NCBI GenBank assembly: GCA_039707655.1
Contig: CM077676.1
Span: forward strand, 190,336,936 to 190,400,935
Reading direction: 5' to 3'
DNA from: Elymus sibiricus
Taxonomy: Eukaryota; Streptophyta; Magnoliopsida; Poales; Poaceae
Length of the DNA stretch: 64,000 nt
The position numbers and the translations under genes are program-made. Positions 56,394 to 64,000 of the stretch are shown in pieces. The first letter of the stretch is position 1. Each line of letters begins with the position of its first letter. Under the pieces are notes generated by a model. The model was not told the origin of the DNA. It saw nothing but the letters and a program-made list of their open reading frames with translations, and searched no databases.

Positions 56394-57900
56394 TAAGAAC
56401 CCTGGCCAACAGCAATGCCAAACAAATAACATCACGATGATTGCAATGGAGTGACTTACCATACCACGCTGTATAGGCTCACCGCTGCCCCTCATTTTTT
56501 TGCAATGTTCCATGAAAATGCACCATACATTTTGTACTAAGAAATCTTGTACTTTTTGATTGCCGCGCCCCATCTGCAAGTTGACACAGCTAATTTGAGA
56601 CATCTCTACATGATAATACATTGCATATCCCTTGCACATAATTAAACCACCAATTAACAATTGTGTGCGTCGCATAAACTACCTATGACTCTGTGTACTG
56701 GACTTGCAGGCACTCTAAGGGAGCCTAATTTAGTGCACTGGCATTCCTTCATGCCACCTACGACATTGTGTAATGTATGACGTCTATATCTCTAGTTTAG
56801 CAGCCAGTAGTGGTAATCATTGGCTACACAAAGGGATTACTGGCAGAAAATCCTAGCAAAGCACGCTGGCAGGCACACAACAATACAAGAGAGAGACGCA
56901 CTTACAAGATCATAGCAATGCTTCAGTCCAAGAGTTTGGTTGACCAAGGTGTTACATCCAGAAGAAACATCGTCCTTGTGGCTCTTGCCAGCTCCATAAC
57001 ATGTAACAATGACCTGTTAGTATATTTGAAGTACATCTGGCAGGTGATGCTGGACGGGTTTAAAGGTGACAAGTACCTAGGTCGCGGCGGCTGCTTGGCA
57101 TCTTGCCAGACGGTGGGAATCGGGTTAGAAACGTCAAGGGTGACAGTGAAGCTGCTCCGGTGGTAGGGTTGAGGATGGTGTCGACGATGCGGATCTGCGG
57201 CCGTGGACAAGGGCGTCGGTGAAGCTGCTCCAGTGGTAGGGTTGAGGATGGTGTCGAGGATGCGGATCTACGGCCATGGACGAGGGCGTCGGGAAGCTGC
57301 TCCGGTAGGGTGGACGATCGTGTGGACAATGCGGATCTGAGGCCATGGATTTGGGCGTCGGTGAAGCGGCTCCGGTTGGGTTGACGATGGTGTCGACGAA
57401 GCGGCTCTGGTAGGGTTGAGGACGGTGTCGACGAAGCAGATCTGAGGCCGTCGACGGGGGTGTCGGTGAGGCGGCTCCGGGGGTGCGGACGAAGCGGCTC
57501 CGGTGCGGTGTAGGAAGGAGCTGCTGCAGATGCGCTGCGGTTGACGAGGGCACCGGCGAAGCAGATCCCGTGCGGTGGACAGGGCCGACACTGAATGGGC
57601 TATGGTACAGTGGTGGATGAGCAGTCTACGGTTTCTAGGGGAGGTGGGAGGGGTAGATACGGCCTCAGAAGCAGATCCGGCGAGGTGGACGACGCCGGCA
57701 GTGAATAGGCTCTGGTACGCCGGTGGATGAGCAGTCTAGGGTTTCGAGAGGGAAGGGGGTAGAATCGCCGATGAAGTATGAACGGCGTGCTGTAAGATGC
57801 TCTGGTGCTATGGAGTAGTCGTTTTTGCGGGAGGGGAGAGGAAATGGAGGTGTCGTGTGGTGGGGGGGAGCAGAAGTTACCAAAGTAACCCCGACCTATT
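56394..57900 (-). mobile_element. Continuation of CACTA-2 with minus-strand exon candidates
   Basis: The sequence resumes after the Harbinger-like insertion. 56,449-56,840 duplicates 27,896-28,600, with the same GTAAGTCAC donor on the minus strand. 57,000-57,900 is GC-rich, has a minus-strand frame with arginine/proline-rich repeats, and looks like the 5' exon and leader of a gene (CCAAGCAGCCGCCGCGACCT near 57,085). No transposase catalytic region was recognised. The right end of the transposon was not found. Confidence 0.4.
57145..57545. repeat. GC-rich minisatellite, about 60-70 bp period
   Basis: Units contain GTCGGTGAAGCTGCTCCGG, GTAGGGTTGAGGATGGTGTC and GATGCGGATCTGCGGCC in varying order, six or more copies, diverged. 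On the minus strand it encodes repeats such as SSTLPLEQLHRRPCPRPQIR. Confidence 0.75.
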
Positions 57901-58734
57901 ATGTAAATGAGGGCCGTGTTGTTCTCCTTGCACCAAGCACCAAAGGGGAATTTCGCATGCTCCAGACTAGGTCACTGAAATTTTAGAAGTAGGCGGGAGA
58001 TTTTGCCGCTCGCGGGATCGTTCGTATCCAGTTTCAACTAATTTTGGATAGTGCTAGCGGGAAGCCAGTGATGTGCAACTGTGTACACGGCGCACACGTC
58101 AGCAATAACCCGGATGATGCACCGATAACTTGTTACGATCACACGGGAGCGGCCAATCGTACGGGTGTAACTAAGGCGTCTTCATAAAAAAGGGAGCAAA
58201 CGCTCAGCCTATGTATTTCTCGTGTAAATATGTAATTTTGTGCCATTGGTTATTTATTTTAAACACAATGCATTGACGTGTTAATTTCAATTATATTGTA
58301 CAGTAACAAATGGATAATATAGATGCGCAAAAGAAATGGATATTATAGTCCGCTACTTAAAAGTGTTACCTCATATGATTACATGGCATCCATTTCATAA
58401 ATTGCAGTACCCGTTGAATTCATATATGAATATTATGTATTTTGCTTCATAATAGAACCTTAAATCATCCAAAACTAATGAATTTGAATGCAACACTAAC
58501 AATGGTGCATGTACATGATAACTACAGTGGTTGTTTGAAGAAATATCACTATAACTTTGGCATGCACGATTGAAAAAGGCTATCTAAAAGAAAAAAAGTA
58601 TAACTTATGCAATATGTGATTGTCCAATCTTTATAGCATTGAATCGATATTGTATCTTCGGCCATGATACGAAGTAGATATTGATTATGTTCAAGCGAGG
58701 CACGTCCTCGACCGTTAGACAGTGATACGTGAAT
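57901..58734. other. No recognisable gene
   Basis: AT-rich sequence without long frames, terminal repeats or RNA motifs. Possibly low-copy intergenic DNA. Confidence 0.4.
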
Positions 58735-59074
58735 GAATTGTGCAATCTCTCTCACACACATACAAATCTCCCTTCTCCGTGGGCATCTCAATCACACACG
58801 CGTGCTCCGTCTATTTCTCTCCCTCCGTCAAGGTTAGAAATCGTCTTTCTACCTCGTCCTACAAGTCTCTCACACAAAAACACACACTCTCTCTCTGTCG
58901 AACACCCCCACCCCTTTAATTCCACCCACCCACCGCCACTCATGTCTCAAAGTATAACTACGTCTCGCACACATATCCCTAATTAAGGTTAACTCGAGTC
59001 CCCGGAACCATATGAATCCATACAATGGGATTCCAGTTGAGCACCTTTTGTCTTGAGATTTCGAGAAGAGTTCG

Positions 59075-59115
<41 letters not shown>

Positions 59116-59620
59116 ACACACACACATTGTTTCTCTCTTCATTTATTTCGGGCATTTGCATGCACACACGCTAGTTTATCTCCCTGATGTTTTAGGCATG
59201 CCTCGCACACATCCTATCTACCTATCCCCTAATATAGATCTGTAACACACAATATCTCTCTCTCTCTCTAAGTGTCTCTGGCACCCTCCCCCCTCCCAAC
59301 ACTAGCAGGACCAGGGTGACACCTCGATCTTGATCTTAATCTATCTACTGGTTCCTCTCTTAGACACACACACACTTGCTAGTTGTGTCTCTGTGCCTAA
59401 CACACGCACACTCTCGATACGCCTTTCTCTCACTCTCTCCCACCCCCCGCCCCTCCCAACAAAGACAGGAGCAGGGTGACACCTCGATCTTGATCTTAAT
59501 CTATCTATTGTCTTCTCTCTCAAACAAACACACTCTCGCTAGTTGTGTCTCTGTGCCTCGCACACACACTCTCGATACATCTTTCTCGCCGTAGCCCCTT
59601 TAGATATGTAGATTTCTCGG
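58735..59620. repeat. CT/CA-rich low-complexity region with a 160-bp tandem duplication
   Basis: A (CA)n tract lies at 59,076-59,126, and CTCTCT runs occur at 58,740, 58,880 and 59,250. Two copies of a 160-bp unit start at 59,291 and 59,451, sharing GGGTGACACCTCGATCTTG and GCTAGTTGTGTCTCTGTGCC. Reading frames across it are not genes. Confidence 0.85.
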
Positions 59621-59759
59621 TGGTCATTGATGGTGTGGCCGGAGTCGCGCGTGTAGAGGTGCAATGATGATGACACCGAATTGCACCCTCGATGATGCTT
59701 TTCTCTTTGACAACATGTGTGCGTTCTTGTGTGAGTAGCCAGCTCGCCCATTGTGCCTT

Positions 59760-59870
59760 GTTTTTACGGGCCTCATGTGATGGTTTTTGCCTGGTTTTCT
59801 ATTAATTAACCGGGCAACTCTTTTCTTTGTTATTAATGAATGCGAGATCCTTCGGGGCAGACATAAAATA
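59760..59870 (+). mobile_element. Possible LINE 3' tail
   Basis: GGTTTTTGCCTGGTTTTCTA, ATTAACCGGGCAA and TTATTAATGAATGCGAGATC resemble the 3' untranslated end of grass L1-type LINEs. No coding part, poly(A) tail or target duplication is visible. Confidence 0.25.
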
Positions 59871-59937
59871 TATCACTTTAAACCAATCATCACAATAACT
59901 ATATAAAAAGGCAGATATCTCTTGCTTGTTCGAGGAA

Positions 59938-60030
59938 GAACATCAGGTGGAGTGGTTAGCGCCCGATGTTCAAAACGCGTTGACCTGAGTTCGAATCCTG
60001 TCAGAAACTTTAGTTTCTTATATGTTTTTA
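59938..60030 (+). ncRNA. tRNA-like head, probably of a SINE or tRNA pseudogene
   Basis: An A-box-like GTGGAGTGGTTAGCGC (59,946) and a B-box GAGTTCGAATCC (59,987) are about 40 bp apart, as in tRNA genes. A TATATAA lies 45 bp upstream and a T-run downstream (60,026). The acceptor and T stems do not pair well, so it is not a functional tRNA. It most likely derives from a tRNA, as SINE heads do. Confidence 0.45.
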
Positions 60031-60299
60031 TATATACTTCTTTTCTCTACCTTACTGATAGTGGAACCCACAGATAAAATGAGAGCGGGCACCTTGCAAA
60101 GTAGGCGGATTTAACAGAGAGTACTTAGAATACAAGTTTAATTTTTTAAGGATTGATTTGTTTCATTTTTTAACTTTTTGTATGAATCTGTACCCACCGT
60201 GTAAGTTCATGTACTGTACATGCAATTAACTTTTTGTTTTCAGAACCATACATGCAATTAACTAACAGGGATTTGATGTGACTATAATTTGTAGCATAA

Positions 60300-60901
60300 G
60301 GGCATCTCCAACGGCAACCAACAAATTTCCTCCTGCATCCGCTCACGAACACAACGACATCCAACGCTAGCCGCATAGATTTTGACAACAACTCGAACCA
60401 ACCGGACGAAATTCATGCAAACACGACCGGATTTCATATAAACATGACAGATTTCATATAAAAATGCCGGATTTTCATATAAACATGATGGATTTCATTA
60501 CATTTACATCAACTAAGCAGTGCTAGTCCGGCTCTGGATGTATAATTAAAACCTAATCTAAATGGTCGCCCGCGGATCCCTTTGCCTTCCTCATGTCCGG
60601 CAGCCCGATCAAGACACTTGCGGGGTCGATGAAGGTCGTCGCAATAGAAGAACCGGCAAGACACCGGCTGCAAATGTCGTCGTCGCCTTGGCGGTGGCCT
60701 TCATGGGACCCAAGCGGCGGCGGCCTCCCGTGTTCTACTTCTCCTCGATGATGGCGGCGGATGCGGATGCGCTGGCCACCAACTCGTCGCTCTCCGCACA
60801 CCCGGCTTCTGTATCTGCCTGCATGGCGCGGCCGCAGGCACGGGAGGCGCGGCCACAGGCACGGGAGGCGCGGTCGCAGACACGGGAGCAACGATGCCCG
60901 T
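60300..60901. mobile_element. Left end of a second Harbinger-like element, entered by Tat-3
   Basis: The terminus GGGCATCTCCAACGG starts at 60,300 after TAA (60,297-60,299), a pattern seen in many grass DNA transposons with TAA targets. ATTTCATATAAACATGA-like units repeat four times at 60,420-60,500. A GC-rich minus-strand frame at 60,553-60,891 may be the end of a transposon gene, but much of it is a short PRLPCLRPR-type repeat. The right end lies outside the window. Confidence 0.4.
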
Positions 60902-61431
60902 TGTTGGGGATATTTACCAGCATTTAGACCCGGCAGGATGATGACTCGGCCTTAGAGTAGGCTCAGCGAGTCATCTCACTGCAGGGTTAAAGATGATTGA
61001 TGGGCCGGCTTGATGGAGGCCTGATAAGAAAGGTCGGCTCAGGCTTTGGGCCGGCTCAAGAAGAAGATAAAACGGCTTAAAGGACGTCTTGGAGAACAAG
61101 TAGGAAAGAATAGGTGACGGGTCAGGATGATGACCCGGACTCTCATGTAAATTTAGGGTTCCGCCTGTATATATAAAGGGGAGCACCTAAACGAAAAAGA
61201 CTAAGTTGCAATCTCTCGAAAGCTAGGTTAGCGAATCCGCATCCCTGTAATCAAGATCCACAACAATATAACCAAGCAGGACGTAGGCTTTTACCTCCAC
61301 TGTGAGGGGCCGAACCTGGGTAACTTCGTGTCTTCTCGTTCCCAATCAACCCCGTTAAGCTTCCACACTTGTGCGATGGCCTCATCTCCAAGTCCTTTCA
61401 CAAGGGCATCTGCTGTGTCAAAACCACAACA
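60902..61431 (+). repeat. 5' LTR of Tat-3
   Basis: TG...CA termini, 530 bp. GCCGGCTTGATGG/GGCCGGCTCAAG-type words are dispersed in the first half, the TATA box sits at 61,168, and AACCTGGGTAACTTCG (61,313) is a sequence also seen near LTR ends of related elements. Confidence 0.85.
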
Positions 61432-61433
61432 GC

Positions 61434-64000
61434 TGGCACCCACCGTGGGGCCTACGCACGGGGGAGTTGAGTTCTTAGCGGGATCTCTCCCAGGGTTCGG
61501 GAAGTACGCGGTCGGCTTGATGATGAAGAGCCACCACGGGAAGTTCTACATCGACGATTCATACTGGGGCCCCGACGCCGACTCAATTGAGTACGGGTAC
61601 CGGGTCCCCTTCGGCAAGATCCACACCTTCATCGGCGTGGTCGGCGAGTCGGCCGCCGGGTTGGAGAACATCGCCGGTGTCGAGTCAGTGCGCCACGCCG
61701 GTCCGAGCCAGGCAAGACCCGGCCCGCCTCAAGCCGGCCGGAACCATGTCTTCATAGGGTTCACCCAAGGGGTGGCCTTGTCGGAGAACTCCCTGTCTGG
61801 AGATGATACGCTCGTCCAGTCTGATGGCGTGTTCTCAACGGGAGAAACCGTGTCGACCCGTCCTCTGCATGATGGAAGGCTCGGACATAAAGACGTTTTT
61901 CCAGAAGTCCCTGAACCACCTCGTTTTACAGCGGTATACATGGCGGGTAGGCAAGATCTGGTGAGTGATCCGGCTGATCCAGTGGCTGGACAGAACCTCA
62001 CCCTTGCCGGCTCAGGAGGAGCCGGCGCGTCGGCCGCCGTCTCTCAGAGAATCAGGGTGCAGGCACTCGCGGACTTGATAAATACACTGACAGGCCTGCT
62101 GGCCGAGCCGGTTACTATGGAGAACGTAGCGGCACGCAACGCGGAGATCACGAAGTGTCGCGAGCAGATGGCCAAGATCCAAGAGGACATAAACGCAGAA
62201 AACACACGCATGGTTCAGGCGCAACCCCGGCTTGCCGAGGAGAGGCAGCGCCTAGATGAAGAGGCGCATTACCTAAGCCGCCGACAGGCCGAGTAAGAAC
62301 TTGTCCACCAGAGGCGTCATCAAAGCCGGCTTCTGGTCGATCTTGAGCCGACTCAGCTGTTCACCACACCGCCAGCTCCGGCGAACCCGGGGGCTAGAGT
62401 TGTTCCCCTGAGAGGACTGCCTCTGCAGCAGCCGGTTCAGCAGAGGGAGCCGGCCCAGCATCTCATGCCAGATCAGCAATAGCAGCCGCCGTCTCACCGG
62501 TTCCAGACCCCAATTGGACACTATTCCAACCCGGTCGATAACGTGCTGGCAGCAACCCACAACTTGGCGGCTATTCCGATCGAGGGGGATGGTCCGATTC
62601 ATGCGGAGGCCAGGAACGCTATTGCGATGCTCAAGACATCAGTAGTGCAACAGGCCAACTACTCGCATAGCCAGCACCGACTTCATTCAACTCCTCACTA
62701 GAGCCATACCAGGAGCAAGCGTCCAGAGTCGCCAGCGGTTTCCAGTAGCGCACATTGCAGAAGAGCCGCCCAACCGCTGGCGGAGCAGCACCAACCCAGA
62801 ATCCCGAATGCACAGGACATTATGGACGCCGCTTGGGCTCTCCGAGCGTTGGAGGAAAATGTGCGCGCAATGTATAACCCGCCGCCGAACGTCAACCCAC
62901 CAGAAGTGCATGACCCGCCCGCCGCAACCTAGACAGCTGGCCGGCTTGGGGGCTTATCGAGCCGCATAATCGGAACTCCTTGTTTGGTACCAGCGTTGCG
63001 AGAAGTGCGCAAACCCCCAGATTTCAAAGGTCCTCGCAAGGTTCCTAATTACACAGCGAATCTGGAGCCCACCGAGTGGATTGAGAGTTACGAACTGGCA
63101 ATGGACTTATTGGGAGCAAGCGAGGCAGTGTGTGCATGTTATCTTCCTCTCATGTTGGAAGGCCCCGCTCGCACTTGGTTGAAAAACCTACCAGTGAATT
63201 CTATCAACACTTGGCAGGAGCTGAAGGAGCGCTTTATCAAGAATTTTCAGGGAACGTGCAAAAGGCCAACCACAATTGTTGATCTGGAACGTTGAGTTCA
63301 GCGGGAGGATGAGTCGGCGCACCATTGGGCCCGCCGAGTTGCGAAGGTTATACACAGTTCTGACAGTATCTCGGCGGCTCAGGCGGTACTTGTTCTGGAA
63401 CGAACATGCAAATTTCAGCCACTGGTCCAAAAACTAGGGCGACTCAAGAGAAAGGCCCAGGACATGGGTGATCCGATGGATGTCTTAACCCGGTATGCGG
63501 AATCTGACAATCCTAAAGACCCGCCGTCTGACGAGGAAAAAGCCGGTAAAGACAAGAAGGGCGGTGGCAAGGGCCACCAGCAGAACAACAGTAATGGGCA
63601 GAACAACAACGGCAGTAAACGCAAAAGTTATGACGGAAGCTCCGATCTGGTGGCAAACACGAATACAGGGAACAAAAGTCAGCGTCAGAACGATGGTTCT
63701 AGGAGGCAGTCCTCTGGTAATCGCCCTCTCAGCTACGAGGAGGCTCTCAAGGGTCCATGTCCGAAGCATAGCTACAACGGCAAGCCATCTAGCCACTCCT
63801 GGGAAAACTGCTACATCATGCAGGAGTTTTCCAAACGGGTCTTCCAGAACCATCATAACGGGGGCGGCAGCGGCGGACAACCTGGTAACCAAAGACCCGG
63901 CTTCTCGGGAGCCGGCTTGCAAGGGCCCTTCGCAGGTCCTGGTTTCCATGGGAATAGTGGCCAGAGCAGCGAGTTTCAGGGGGTTGGTCACACTGGAGGC
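61434..64000 (+). pseudogene. gag of Tat-3, one frame with five stop codons, runs off the window
   Basis: A single reading frame covers the region with no frameshift but stops at 62,294, 62,480, 62,699, 62,930 and 63,293. The first third is variable (GSLPGFGKYAVGLMMKSHHG), then comes a coiled coil (EITKCREQMAKIQEDINAEN). Retrotrans_gag is at about 62,990-63,400: NLEPTEWIESYELAMDLLGA, LEGPARTWLKNLPVNSINTW, LKERFIKNFQGTCKRP. The tail is Gly/Asn-rich with a CPKHSYNGKPSSHSWENC knuckle-like cluster at 63,758-63,811 (C, H, H, C). In intact relatives it feeds into protease and pol. This copy cannot make full-length gag. Confidence 0.85.

Larger units (their letters stand above)
60902..64000 (+). mobile_element. 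Tat-3: 5' part of a Tat/RIRE2-like Gypsy element
   Basis: A 530-bp LTR (60,902-61,431) starts TGTTGGGGATATTTACC and ends AACCACAACA. A TATA box TATATATAAAG lies at 61,168-61,178. The primer site TGGCACCCACCGTGGGGC follows at 61,434. gag runs to the window end. LTR-primer-gag order sets plus orientation. The 3' half is outside the window. Confidence 0.9.

Noticed and set aside
57060..57591. Several proline/arginine-rich ORFs on the minus strand
   Set aside because: The overlapping frames all come from the GC-rich minisatellite; at most one could be part of a real exon, and none can be singled out.
59938..60010. Functional tRNA gene
   Set aside because: Box motifs are present, but the acceptor and T stems do not pair and no convincing anticodon arm forms.
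1..64000. CRISPR arrays, operons or other prokaryotic features
   Set aside because: The repeats found are retrotransposon, MITE and satellite types. Introns, LTRs and TE families place the sequence in a grass nuclear genome.

Overview
This window looks like an intergenic, repeat-saturated stretch of a Triticeae (wheat, Aegilops or barley type) nuclear chromosome. I found no intact single-copy gene. The evidence is a BARE1/WIS/Angela-type Copia element with 1,737-bp LTRs, Stowaway MITEs with CTCCCTCC ends, CACTA-type ends (CACTACAAAAAA), Athila-type Gypsy elements primed by tRNA-Asp (TGGCGCCGTTGCCGGGGA), and Tat-type Gypsy elements carrying an antisense gene.

Layout. 1-2,960: decayed repeats, including an array of CTCGGTGGCACCGA hairpins. 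2,963-3,214: start of a Gypsy gag, cut by a Tat-type element (Tat-1, 3' LTR 3,215-12,328). Tat-1 is itself split by an Angela-type Copia element (3,691-12,301, target duplication GGAAC) and, at 12,976, by a CACTA-like element. 12,976-28,600: two CACTA-like 5' ends in the same orientation (12,976 and 24,894, the latter partly duplicated at 17,946), three Stowaway MITEs, and a rearranged Athila-type element (solo LTR 16,325-17,884, then a half LTR plus body plus LTR at 18,485-24,822).

28,601-56,393 is one nested stack. A Harbinger-like element (TSD TAA) was entered by a hAT-like element (28,789-55,122, TSD GGTATACC/GGTATAGC). That was entered by Tat-2 (28,815-54,455, TSD GCGAG, sense on the minus strand). 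Tat-2 was entered by two minus-strand Athila-type elements: 36,372-43,173 (TSD CACTG) and 43,419-52,951 (TSD AGATG/AGAGG). 56,394-57,900 continues the CACTA-like sequence. 57,901-60,299 holds no recognisable gene but has CT/CA-rich repeats and a tRNA-like (SINE-type) head. 60,300 starts another Harbinger-like end, entered at 60,902 by Tat-3, whose gag runs off the window.

Functionally, every element is defective. The Angela copy has lost the reverse-transcriptase active-site codons. Tat-2 keeps gag and protease relics but has no reverse transcriptase, RNase H or integrase. The Athila-type copies keep gag, or gag-protease plus a third ORF, or only an unknown ORF. Yet several have near-identical LTRs and clean target duplications, so they were probably mobilised in trans by intact relatives. 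The most interesting content is the multi-intron antisense gene of the Tat elements, the unknown Athila-type ORFs, the doubled primer-binding site, the conserved palindrome shared by different LTR families, and the filler-DNA junction at 18,473-18,484. Names such as Angela, Fatima or Sabrina are family-level recognition from memory, not database results.
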